Of a stretch of DNA of 43,242 nt, positions 6,548-14,063 are shown piece by piece. The stretch is from positions 1-43,242 of the forward strand of contig JBILHS010000039.1 of assembly GCA_044350425.1 (NCBI GenBank), read 5' to 3'. How positions within the stretch are numbered: position 1 is the first letter of the stretch; every line of letters begins with the position of its first letter. Source of the DNA: M3007 sp044350425. Lineage in GTDB: Bacteria; Bacteroidota; Bacteroidia; Chitinophagales; Saprospiraceae. The translations under genes were made by a program, and so were the position numbers. The notes beneath the pieces were generated by a model. That model had not been told where the DNA came from, ran no database searches, and saw nothing but the letters and a program-made list of their open reading frames with translations.

Positions 6548-7180
6548 TCAAGGCAAGCGTAGCAATTCCTTTGCTAAAACCTGATTGCATAAAGTTCCGT
6601 TGCGAAACCCTTCATAATCTCGGGAAGAAGAATACTCCCAATCTATTGCTTGAGTTACTATTTGACCAGCTACAGGATTTTGGTGAATATAATTAAAACA
6701 ATGCCATCCATATTCATCGTCCGGGAAAGCACGAAAATCATTTGGGCCATTTCGATACCGATCAACTGTAATAAATTCGTCAATCCAGCCTGTTTTGGCT
6801 TTTGTACCTTCCCGAAAAAGCGCGCCACTTCGGTCTTGTTGTTTATTGATTGCCCTGGTATAAGACCTTAAGAGGATGGCAATTGAATTATTGAAAGTAC
6901 GCGGTTTTTTTGATTTTGGTTTGACTGTAAACTCACCGGGTGACTCCGAGTCACCCGGTGAGTTTACAGTCAAACCAAAATCAATCTCTGCATGCCTGAC
7001 GTAAACCAGCCAGTGAAAATGATTTGGCATCAAACAATAGCATAGTAAGTCAGCATAAGGTAAAAGATAGGTTCGCATCTTTTTCAAGAAAAAAAGATAG
7101 TTGTCATCCTCAAAAAAGATTGGTTCGCTGTTATTGCCTTGATTATAAACATGATAGACAAATCCACTTTCAAAATTCAT
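6548..7180 (-). CDS. REP-associated tyrosine transposase (Y1/HUH, RAYT)
   Basis: A Y1-type transposase of the TnpA-REP branch, which nicks single-stranded DNA at REP-like hairpins. The 210-residue product opens with MNFESGFVYHVYNQGNNSEP and the DDNYLFFLKKM block. The HUH metal motif is NHFHWLVYV (His-Phe-His), and the catalytic tyrosine is most likely in CFNYIHQNPVAGQ; both are intact. NNSIAILLRSYTRAINKQ and SGALFREGTKAK are typical of the Bacteroidota members. A longer frame reaches 7258 from a TTG inside palindrome 4, but the ATG complementary to 7178-7180 fits the family start. About 25 codons in the middle (TVNSPGDSESPGEFTV and flanks) are palindrome 3 read in frame, in the stretch between the HUH block and KKPRTFNNS. 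Orientation matches the protease gene upstream on the map, but the palindromes lie between them, so co-transcription is doubtful. Confidence 0.92.
   Translation of the reverse strand: MNFESGFVYHVYNQGNNSEPIFFEDDNYLFFLKKMRTYLLPYADLLCYCLMPNHFHWLVYVRHAEIDFGLTVNSPGDSESPGEFTVKPKSKKPRTFNNSIAILLRSYTRAINKQQDRSGALFREGTKAKTGWIDEFITVDRYRNGPNDFRAFPDDEYGWHCFNYIHQNPVAGQIVTQAIDWEYSSSRDYEGFRNGTLCNQVLAKELLRLP
6910..6984. repeat. Palindrome 3, inside the RAYT coding sequence
   Basis: 6910-6945 is the exact reverse complement of 6949-6984 around CCG: 36-bp arms, 75 bp in total, equal to 25 codons without a stop. The core is the same as in the other three copies. The outer 20 bp of each arm differ from them and encode FGLTV on one side and FTVKPKS on the other. 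Confidence 0.97.
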
Positions 7181-7253
7181 AGATTTAAATTTGGCTTGAA
7201 TGCCGTTTGGGAATTCCAGTTCTACTCCAAAGTTAAATAAATTCAATGTGCAA

Positions 7254-7334
7254 AGCAAATTTGCCGGGTAAACTTAAACTCACCGGGTGACTGACAGTCA
7301 CCCGGTGAGTTTAAGTTTACCCGGCAAATTTGCT
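7254..7334. repeat. Palindrome 4: perfect 40-bp arms, 1-nt centre
   Basis: 7254-7293 is the exact reverse complement of 7295-7334 around a single A. It sits 74 bp upstream of both the RAYT start (minus) and the MBL gene start (plus), in the divergent gap, so it could affect both promoters. The core is identical to that of palindrome 1; the outer arms are unique. Confidence 0.97.
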
Positions 7335-7407
7335 CGCAATTTCCAAAAAATCAGGTTTTAACCTCTTTCCCAAAACAATTTGCGAAATTTGCGCAGCAAT
7401 AAAAATT

Positions 7408-8829
7408 ATGAAAGTAAAATTCTGCGGCGCTGCCCGCGAAGTTACTGGCTCCTGCCACCTGATTACCCTTGATAACGGCTTTAAGATCCTCCTCGACTGC
7501 GGCCTGTATCAGGGGGGCGATGACGACGGTCAGGCGGGCGAAAGCAACCCGATCACAGGTTTCAATGAAAAATGGCTTTTTGATCCCAAGGAGATCGACT
7601 GCCTGATCCTGAGTCATGCGCATATTGACCACACGGGACGGGTACCCAAACTAGTTGGTGATGGTTTCCGTGGAAAAATATACGCTACCCATGCGACCCG
7701 CGATCTATGTGCCCTGATGCTTCTGGATAGCGCCAAGATCCAGGAAAGCGATGCAGCATACCACAACCGAAAACTCCTTAAAGAGAACGAACCCGAGAAA
7801 AGTCCGCTCTATACCATCGAAGATGTACAACAGGTAATGCGGCAGTTTGTAAGCTTCAATTACGAGCAATGGTTTGATATTCATCCGGATGTACGGGTAC
7901 TTTACCGGGACGCAGGCCATATTCTGGGCAGCGCCAGTGTGACACTTGAAATTAAGGAAGCTGGAAAAACGACCCGTTTTGGCTTTACCGGGGACATTGG
8001 CCGACCCCATCGTCCTATTCTTGGCGATCCTTTACAGATGCCTGAGCTGGATTACCTGATCTGTGAAAGCACTTATGGCGATCGGGGACACGAATCGGCC
8101 CCTTCTGAAGTGGACCATTTCACAGAGATCATACGACATACCTGTGAAGATAAAGGCGGTAAGGTCATTATTCCTGCTTTCTCAGTTGGGCGTACCCAGG
8201 AGATTGTGTTCATGCTCGACAGACTTCAGCATGCCGGAAAACTGCCTCAGGTGCCGGTTTATGTGGACAGCCCGCTATCAGTCAATGCAACCGAAGTCTT
8301 TATCAACCACCCGGAATGCTTCGATTCAGACCTGCACCGATACATGACCGAAGACGATAATCCATTCGGCTTCAATGGATTGATTTATGTCCGGGATACC
8401 GAAGCTTCCAAGCAACTCAACGACTCCCCGGAACCCTGTATCATCATTTCGGCATCTGGTATGATGAATGCAGGCCGTATCCGACACCACGTAGCGAATA
8501 ATATTGAACACCCGAAGAACACGATCCTGATCGTAGGCTATTGTTCACCCAACACGCTGGGCGGCATACTCCGCGCCGGAGCAAAAAGCGTCTTCCTGTT
8601 TGGCAAAAACCTGGAGGTCAATGCCGCGATCGAAACCATGGATTCCTTCTCCGCGCATGGTGATCGTGTCGAAATGCTGGACATGATCGCCAATCAGAAA
8701 CAATCCGTAAAAAAACTCTGGCTGGTACACGGCACCTTGGACAGACAGGAAAAATGGCGGGAATATTTGATAGAGAAGGGATTTAAAACAGTGGGGATAC
8801 CGGCACTAGGAGAAGAGGAGCAATTGTAA
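7408..8829 (+). CDS. MBL-fold beta-CASP nuclease (RNA-processing exonuclease/CPSF-like)
   Basis: A metallo-beta-lactamase-fold RNA/DNA hydrolase of the beta-CASP group, related to CPSF-73 and archaeal/bacterial KH-less CPSF proteins; it is predicted to cut or trim RNA in the cytoplasm. The 473 residues begin MKVKFCGAAREVTGSCHLI. Zinc motif 1 is SHAHIDHTGRVP (69-80), with further MBL ligands in DAGHILGSASV and FTGDIGRPH. The beta-CASP cap follows (CESTYGDRGHE, FSVGRTQEI, VYVDSPL), and the late motifs are IIISASGMMNAGRI and DSFSAHGDR. Length and motif order match the family. An upstream TTG could extend the frame by 26 residues into palindrome 4, but the ATG at 7408 matches the family start. 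It begins an apparent operon with the HD gene 21 bp downstream. Confidence 0.93.
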   Translation: MKVKFCGAAREVTGSCHLITLDNGFKILLDCGLYQGGDDDGQAGESNPITGFNEKWLFDPKEIDCLILSHAHIDHTGRVPKLVGDGFRGKIYATHATRDLCALMLLDSAKIQESDAAYHNRKLLKENEPEKSPLYTIEDVQQVMRQFVSFNYEQWFDIHPDVRVLYRDAGHILGSASVTLEIKEAGKTTRFGFTGDIGRPHRPILGDPLQMPELDYLICESTYGDRGHESAPSEVDHFTEIIRHTCEDKGGKVIIPAFSVGRTQEIVFMLDRLQHAGKLPQVPVYVDSPLSVNATEVFINHPECFDSDLHRYMTEDDNPFGFNGLIYVRDTEASKQLNDSPEPCIIISASGMMNAGRIRHHVANNIEHPKNTILIVGYCSPNTLGGILRAGAKSVFLFGKNLEVNAAIETMDSFSAHGDRVEMLDMIANQKQSVKKLWLVHGTLDRQEKWREYLIEKGFKTVGIPALGEEEQL

Positions 8830-8850
8830 ATAAGTAGAAAATACGAGCAA

Positions 8851-10059
8851 ATGATCCCCCGCAAAAAAATCTTCAACGACCCGGTCTATGGCTTTGTGTC
8901 CGTCCCGCACGGCATTTTGCTCGATCTGATCGATCATCCGTATTTCCAGCGGCTGCGTCGTATCCGACAGCTCGGGCTCAGTTCGTATGTATATCCAGGG
9001 GCTTTGCACACCAGGTTTCACCACGCTTTGGGCGCCCTGCATTTAATGCAACAAGCCATCGAAACACTTCGCCAAAAAGGGGCCGATATCAGCCCGGAAG
9101 AGGCGGAAGGTGCTTGTATCGCCATTTTATTGCACGATATCGGGCATGGACCCTTTTCCCATGCCCTGGAGCACACCCTGGCAGACATGCACCATGAGGA
9201 GCTTTCCAGTATTTTTATGGAAGACCTCAATCGTCAGTTTGAGGGTCGTCTAACCTTGGCGATCAGCATTTTCCGGAACCAATACTCTAAGAAGTTTCTC
9301 CATCAACTGGTGTCGGGGCAACTCGACATGGACCGTATGGACTACCTCAACCGAGATAGTTTTTTTACCGGTGTCAGCGAGGGCGTCATCAGTTATGACC
9401 GTATCATCACGATGCTCGACATTCATGAAGACGAACTGGTGGTGGAAGAAAAGGGCATTTACAGTATTGAAAAATTCCTCATCGCACGCAGGCTGATGTA
9501 TTGGCAGGTTTATCTGCACAAAACAGGGGTGTCTGCCGAAAAAATGCTCATTCACACGCTGCGTCGTGCCCGCGAGCTCACCCTTGCAGGGGAGGAACTT
9601 GAAATGCCCCGGCATTTAAGGTGGTTCCTTTCCTGGAGGCCCAGCGAATTGCTGGAGCCTACTGAAATGCTGTCGCATTTTTCCCGTCTGGACGACCATG
9701 ATGTGACCGTGGCCATCAAGTACTGGTCGGAAGCGAGTGACTTTACCCTTTCCTACTTGTCACAGGGCCTGCTAAACCGGCAATTGTTCCGGCTGGAATG
9801 GCACAATGAGCCCGTCACAGAAGACTATTCCCGATCCATTCAGCAAAAAGTGCTTGCCAATCTGGGCGAAAAAGCCATCCTGGAGCACCTGGTGTATACC
9901 GGCTCTGAAAGCAATCGTGCTTACGACGACTCTAAAGAGCAGATCAAGATACTTTTTAAAAACGGTTCGGTGTTGCCCATCGACCAATGTTCTGACGTCC
10001 CCCTTTACACTCAATTGGTTACGAAACATTTTATCTGCTATCCTAAAAAATTGCTTTAG
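8851..10059 (+). CDS. HD-superfamily phosphohydrolase (dNTPase/SAMHD1-like)
   Basis: A metal-dependent phosphohydrolase, probably acting on nucleotides (deoxynucleoside triphosphates in the best-known relatives). The 402-residue product shows the ordered HD ligands: His58 in TRFHHALG, His95-Asp96 in LLHDIGHGPFSH, and the late Asp in GQLDMDRMDYLNRD. The opening KIFNDPVYGFVSVPHGILLDLIDHPYFQRLRRI-type block (split here by motif) is characteristic of the YdhJ/YwfO-like group that includes SAMHD1 homologues. The C-terminal half is helical. It follows the MBL nuclease by 21 bp and is followed after 2 bp by the next gene, so the three are probably one transcript. The exact substrate cannot be told from the sequence. 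Confidence 0.93.
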   Translation: MIPRKKIFNDPVYGFVSVPHGILLDLIDHPYFQRLRRIRQLGLSSYVYPGALHTRFHHALGALHLMQQAIETLRQKGADISPEEAEGACIAILLHDIGHGPFSHALEHTLADMHHEELSSIFMEDLNRQFEGRLTLAISIFRNQYSKKFLHQLVSGQLDMDRMDYLNRDSFFTGVSEGVISYDRIITMLDIHEDELVVEEKGIYSIEKFLIARRLMYWQVYLHKTGVSAEKMLIHTLRRARELTLAGEELEMPRHLRWFLSWRPSELLEPTEMLSHFSRLDDHDVTVAIKYWSEASDFTLSYLSQGLLNRQLFRLEWHNEPVTEDYSRSIQQKVLANLGEKAILEHLVYTGSESNRAYDDSKEQIKILFKNGSVLPIDQCSDVPLYTQLVTKHFICYPKKLL

Positions 10060-10061
10060 CT

Positions 10062-11435
10062 ATGGGAAAACTTTATTTCCTCCTCCCAACACTGTTTCTC
10101 AGTTTTGACCGCACCCTGGTTGCACAGGATGCCCCACCAGATGCCCAGCCAGGCAAATGCTACGCCAAATGCATTCTTCCGGATCAGTACGAAACGGTCA
10201 CCGAACAAGTGGTCATCAAGCCTGCAGGAAAGCGTTCGGTTGCAGTACAGGCTACTTTTGAAAACAAAACAGAAAACATGGTCATCAAAGAAGCCAGCAA
10301 ACGATTCATCCCTGTACCTGCTGAATACGGAACCATCACCGAGGAAATCATGGTAAAGGCTCCCGGTAAGCGATTTGAAGTGATCCCTGCAGTTTACGAA
10401 ACCCTGGATGAGATCATCCCGCAAAAGCCTGAAAGCAAGCGCATTGTAGCGGTTCCAGCAGAATACATGTCTGTACAAAAGCAGATGAAAATCAAAGATG
10501 AAAGCAAACGGATCGTAGAGGTGCCTTCGGTGTATGAAACGGTTGCGGAACCCTACGCTATTGAACCAGCCTATTCCAAAATAGAAGTGTTGCAACCCCG
10601 CTTTGAAATGGTCACCGAACGCATCGAGACCAAGCCAGTTTCTGTGAAATGGGTAAAAAAGCAAGCAGACGCCAGTTGTCTGAGTGCCAACCCGGACGAC
10701 TGTCTGGTCTGGTGTATGGTGGAAGTGCCCGCTGAATACAAAACGATTACCAAACGGGTCAACAAAGGTTGTGATGACACTGGCAAGCCGGATGCAGGAT
10801 GTATCCGGAAGATAGAGGTGCCTGCCATCATGGGCACCCGCAACGTGCGCAAGGTCAAAACCGCCGCCACCTTCCGGGAAGAGATCATTCCTGCTGAATT
10901 CAGGGCATTTTCAGTGCGAGAAGTGAAAAAACCAGCCGGAACCCGGGAAGAGATTATCCCGGCAGAAAATAAACCCTCTAAAAAGCAGGTACTCAAAACC
11001 GCTGCGATCATCCGGGAGGAGGACATTCCGGGAGAATACGTCATCGTGTCCAAAGAAATTGTAAAAGTGCCCGCTTCTACTCGGGAAGAGCTCATTCCTG
11101 CTGAAACCCAGGCGGTCACCATCCGAGTAGTAAAAACGCCGGCCAGTATTGCCAGTGAAGAGATCGTGGCTGAAACAACCGGAATCACCAAACGCAAATT
11201 GATAAAACCCGGAGGTTTTTCTGACTGGCGGGAGGTTCTCTGCGGAGAAAAGGTAACCGGGTATACCATTCGCCAGATCCAGATTGCGCTCAATAAGGCA
11301 GGCTATAATGTTGGCACGCCCGACAACGAAATGGGCAATAAAACCAAAGCCGCACTCACCAAATTTCAGAAAGACCATAATCTACCGGTCGGAAACCTGG
11401 ACATGGAAACGCTGAAGGCTTTGGGGATCAACTAG
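10062..11435 (+). CDS. Secreted repeat protein with C-terminal peptidoglycan-binding domain
   Basis: The function is unknown; it is likely an envelope protein. Residues 1-22 form a signal peptide (LYFLLPTLFLSFDRTLVAQ). After a CYAKC cysteine pair (residues 30-34), most of the protein is made of two sets of repeats of about 22-25 residues. The N-terminal set has the form K.I..VPAEY.T..E....KP.SKR; the C-terminal set has the form REEIIPAE....VREVKKPAG. A cysteine-bearing segment (SCLSANPDDCLVWCM, then GCDDTGKPDAGC) separates them. Residues 395-457 look like a peptidoglycan-binding_1 domain: IRQIQIALNKAGYNVGTPD, then GNKTKAALTKFQKDHNLP. This suggests a strap-like protein anchored to the cell wall at its C-end. 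It starts 2 bp after the HD gene. The repeat-bearing part resembles proteins seen only in Bacteroidota as far as I know. Confidence 0.8.
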   Translation: MGKLYFLLPTLFLSFDRTLVAQDAPPDAQPGKCYAKCILPDQYETVTEQVVIKPAGKRSVAVQATFENKTENMVIKEASKRFIPVPAEYGTITEEIMVKAPGKRFEVIPAVYETLDEIIPQKPESKRIVAVPAEYMSVQKQMKIKDESKRIVEVPSVYETVAEPYAIEPAYSKIEVLQPRFEMVTERIETKPVSVKWVKKQADASCLSANPDDCLVWCMVEVPAEYKTITKRVNKGCDDTGKPDAGCIRKIEVPAIMGTRNVRKVKTAATFREEIIPAEFRAFSVREVKKPAGTREEIIPAENKPSKKQVLKTAAIIREEDIPGEYVIVSKEIVKVPASTREELIPAETQAVTIRVVKTPASIASEEIVAETTGITKRKLIKPGGFSDWREVLCGEKVTGYTIRQIQIALNKAGYNVGTPDNEMGNKTKAALTKFQKDHNLPVGNLDMETLKALGIN

Positions 11436-11564
11436 TGTCTAAAATTACAGGCTGGATGTTAATTATTCCGTGAAATACTGGCATCCCCTGAAAATACTAT
11501 ATCTGCTGACTTAAGACCTTTCATCACAATAATCTGCTGTGGCGCGCTCTGAGTGCCTGTTTTT

Positions 11565-11609
11565 AAAAAAGAAAACTCTTTGTCCGAACAGACGAAGGGT
11601 TTTCTTTTT
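11565..11609 (+). terminator. Intrinsic terminator of the MBL-HD-repeat protein operon
   Basis: AGAAAACTCTTTGTC (11570-11584) pairs with GACGAAGGGTTTTCT (11591-11605), with two wobbles, around a 6-nt loop, and is followed by TTTTT. It lies 130 bp after the stop at 11435. The rest of the 11436-11727 gap holds no gene that I can support. Confidence 0.75.
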
Positions 11610-11727
11610 GTTAAGTCCGCCTGACGGCTTGGCAGGTATATGATAAGTTGATAAAATTTGCACGATTTTTGACCGTTGATAATTGAAGACTTAGGGTTTT
11701 TAACCTCAAACCTCCAACGACACTTAC

Positions 11728-12036
11728 ATGGACAATAACCTGACGCAATACATGGTGGACTTTACATTGCCCACCGACCTTCCTGAAGAATTTGTCAACA
11801 AAATTCCACAGCAACGCAGTATGGTCAATCGCCTGCTGACCGAAGGGAAGATTCTCAACTATGCCCTATCGCTGGAAAACTCCAAGCTCTGGGTGGTTTT
11901 CGCTGCAGCAAACGAGGCTGACCTCATGGAAATGGTGCATCGCCTGCCCCTTACCCGCTACATGAAAGTTCGGGTGAATGAGCTCACATTTTACAATTCG
12001 GTCAACACCTTTGTTCCGGCTTTCTCTGTGAATTGA
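11728..12036 (+). CDS. Small protein resembling muconolactone-isomerase/YciI-type ferredoxin-fold proteins
   Basis: A 102-residue cytoplasmic protein beginning MDNNLTQYMVDFTLP. The order strand (YMVDFTLP), helix with a PEEFVNKIPQQRSMVNRLL pattern, strands (ILNYALSLENSKLWVVFAA), helix (EADLMEMVHRLPL) and strand (MKVRVNELTFYN) is that of a dimeric alpha/beta-barrel such as muconolactone isomerase or YciI. Catalytic residues of those enzymes are not evident, so no reaction is claimed. The gene stands alone between the operon terminator and a bidirectional terminator at 12094. Start and length are clear. Confidence 0.75.
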   Translation: MDNNLTQYMVDFTLPTDLPEEFVNKIPQQRSMVNRLLTEGKILNYALSLENSKLWVVFAAANEADLMEMVHRLPLTRYMKVRVNELTFYNSVNTFVPAFSVN

Positions 12037-12093
12037 TATCGGAAAGCCATGGGGGCCGCCTGCCTTTGAAGGGTAAATCTAATATGAATGTAT

Positions 12094-12133
12094 AAAATGA
12101 GTCTTCCCGGATTTTGGGAAGACTCATTTTTTT
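12094..12133. terminator. Bidirectional intrinsic terminator
   Basis: A perfect 15-bp stem AAAATGAGTCTTCCC (12094-12108) / GGGAAGACTCATTTT (12116-12130) with T-runs on the plus strand and A-run derived U-tract on the minus strand. It lies between the convergent genes ending at 12036 and 12172. Confidence 0.9.
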
Positions 12134-12171
12134 AAAATCTCGAATGTTGAAATGTGCTCCAGGTAAAATCG

Positions 12172-13896
12172 CTAATGCCCACTGCAAACCACTTTTTGAA
12201 TTATTTTGCCAGATTCTCCTGAAATCTCGAGTAGATACATGCCTGCCGACATTGGCGTCTCTGGCTGCCATTCATTCATACCTTTTAAAGCATTAAACAT
12301 CTCGGACAAAACAGTCTGGCCACTCAAATTGAACCAATTTAGACGCAGGACTTCATCGTTTTTGGACAAATATGACAGATTGACGTACTCCTCAAAAGGA
12401 TTGGGGAAAAAGCGCAGATTATCGAGAAAAGAGGCCGAAGGCTCCGGATATACCCGGCGAATGAGGGCCCGGTCGGCAGGGTCAAGTGCTGTATCATCCA
12501 GTGTGCCACCCATCATACGGATATTGAGCAAGGCTTTCTGGTCCAGACTAAAATCGTTTGAAATTCGGGCGTTTTCAGAAAAAATCAGCTTTGCCCCTGG
12601 CGGCAGATCCATGTACACTTGCTGGTCACCAAGGTCTTCTTTACAGTAGGTCAAATTGAGCAGACCGTCCATCACAAGGGTTGCGTCTCGCTCCAAAGCG
12701 ATGGTGCTGCTGGGGCAAAGCACGAGCATACCTGCGCCCTCATTGCCGTAGTAAAGGGTGCTGCCTTCCAGCACCCGGAGCGCACTACCCGTGCGGAATT
12801 GCATACAGGAGCGCGGGTTATGCATGGTAATGTGGCCGCCACCATGCCGGTATTCGCCGCCTCCGGCGACAACGAAATCGATAAAATTGGCGCAAAAATC
12901 GCCACCCATATTGACCAGATTGGCAATGTGCCGAACAGAATCGCTGCCTTCCACCAACGCTCCACGGAAGTTGGTGAAGGGTTGAATTTCAAGCGATTGC
13001 AACTCGTCAACCGTCAAATTAATGACCTGCTGAACGGAAGAATTTGGCTCCGGAGCGGCCTCAATATAGGACTGGTGATTGTTATCAGGATAAGTTGGCG
13101 CTGTGTAGCGCATCAAGAAGTTATCATTGAAGGCAGTATTTGCAGCTTGGCTGATATTAAGCGTGTATGCTCCATTGGAGTAATGGAAGGGCTGTGCTTT
13201 CACTTCGGTTACTTCCCCAGATGGCCAAATTTGGCCGCTTATGAAAAGGTTGCGGAGGTTGAGATACTTGCCCGTCAGATCGATCCCAGGCAGAAAACTA
13301 AATTTCAGAATGATCTCTCGCAAACGCTGATCATCAAAATATTCAGTAGGGAAACACGTCTCAATACCATACCCGCCACAGAAGCCTGTGCCAGATGTTT
13401 GAGCAAAACCCGTTTGAAATCGAGTAGCCGCACCAGGCGTACCGAAGGAATCGGGGATGGCAATGCCTACAAAAGCCCCGCTGCAAATACCCTGCTCGCA
13501 AGCAACCCCTTTCAACCATGACACCGTGTCGGGAAACATATCGGCACAGGAAGTTAGGTTGTACACCCAATTGGATTGCAGCGAAGGCAGCGGTGCAAGT
13601 TCAGTGGCTCTGACTCGGATAAAAATGGGTTCTGCCGGGTTGATCTGGCCCAGGTCAATTTTCATCCCGCTCCAGGGGCCCAGCGGTTCAGCTGAAATAC
13701 AACGTGTAGAATCCGGAGTACCATCCCAAAAGCCATCAATGGTTTGATAAATATCCATTCCTTCCGGGCGGATTTGAAGGCCAGCCTGGCCAACCGGGCA
13801 AAAGTCTTCGACTAACAGGGCAAAATCGGTGTAATAGTCTTGCCCTTTGGCCGTGGTACTAAAACAGCAAAGCAGGAGAAAGTAGATTTTTCGCAT
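12172..13896 (-). CDS. T9SS-secreted surface protein of unknown function
   Basis: A 574-residue exported protein. Residues 1-19 are a signal peptide (MRKIYFLLLCCFSTTAKGQ). The N-terminal half has many cysteines and a galactose-binding/beta-sandwich look (IDGFWDGTPDSTRC, GPWSGMKIDLGQINP). About residues 330-470 form a run of short strands with repeated Gly and Ile/Val (GSALRVLEGSTLYYGNEGAG, IALERDATLVMDGLLNL) that resembles a right-handed beta-helix. The last 80 residues start NLRFFPNPFEEYVNLSYL and end GMYLLEISGESGKII-type, matching the type A sorting domain of the type IX secretion system. The very C-terminus (CSGH) is unusual for that domain. I do not recognise a catalytic motif. The gene has its own promoter-like box at 13964. 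Confidence 0.85.
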   Translation of the reverse strand: MRKIYFLLLCCFSTTAKGQDYYTDFALLVEDFCPVGQAGLQIRPEGMDIYQTIDGFWDGTPDSTRCISAEPLGPWSGMKIDLGQINPAEPIFIRVRATELAPLPSLQSNWVYNLTSCADMFPDTVSWLKGVACEQGICSGAFVGIAIPDSFGTPGAATRFQTGFAQTSGTGFCGGYGIETCFPTEYFDDQRLREIILKFSFLPGIDLTGKYLNLRNLFISGQIWPSGEVTEVKAQPFHYSNGAYTLNISQAANTAFNDNFLMRYTAPTYPDNNHQSYIEAAPEPNSSVQQVINLTVDELQSLEIQPFTNFRGALVEGSDSVRHIANLVNMGGDFCANFIDFVVAGGGEYRHGGGHITMHNPRSCMQFRTGSALRVLEGSTLYYGNEGAGMLVLCPSSTIALERDATLVMDGLLNLTYCKEDLGDQQVYMDLPPGAKLIFSENARISNDFSLDQKALLNIRMMGGTLDDTALDPADRALIRRVYPEPSASFLDNLRFFPNPFEEYVNLSYLSKNDEVLRLNWFNLSGQTVLSEMFNALKGMNEWQPETPMSAGMYLLEISGESGKIIQKVVCSGH

Positions 13897-13963
13897 CGGG
13901 TGGTATTTTTATGGTTTGAAACGATTAGAAGTAACACTTTTAAAAAAGTATCTCTTCTTGTTC

Positions 13964-13971
13964 CAAAAGTA
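13964..13971 (-). promoter_or_regulatory. Putative -7 box for the gene at 12172-13896
   Basis: TACTTTTG on the minus strand, 67 bp before the start codon, fits TAnnTTTG; no clear upstream TTTG box is seen. A weak hairpin (AGAAGTAAC...CTTCTTG-like) occupies the leader. Confidence 0.4.
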
Positions 13972-14063
13972 CCACGCGATCCAGCCGCTTGTTCATTTTC
14001 AAATGCCATTGGCCGACACATCGCACTGTTAAAATGAGTATTTGACCAGGATAAGCATTTGGA

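Larger units (their letters stand above)
6336..7334. mobile_element. RAYT module: transposase gene with four related palindromes
   Basis: The unit contains palindromes at 6336-6422, 6448-6538, 6910-6984 (inside the gene) and 7254-7334 around one RAYT gene on the minus strand. All four share the core AACTCACCGGGTGACT-N3-AGTCACCCGGTGAGTT. No target-site duplication could be identified, and the outer limits are simply the outermost palindromes. Boundaries and mobility as a unit are inference. Confidence 0.6.

Noticed and set aside
7181..7258. N-terminal extension of the RAYT from a TTG inside palindrome 4
   Set aside because: The added 26 residues have no family counterpart, and the ATG at 7180 gives the usual family opening.
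6336..7334. CRISPR or attenuator reading of the four palindromes
   Set aside because: Spacing is irregular (one copy lies in a gene), arms differ between copies, and perfect symmetry fits a hairpin mobile element better.
10571..11293. 240-codon open frame antisense to the repeat protein gene
   Set aside because: Its apparent serine-rich repeats are only the mirror of the sense repeats.
12619..13521. 300-codon open frame antisense to the T9SS protein gene
   Set aside because: No domain is seen, and the sense gene has a signal peptide and sorting domain.
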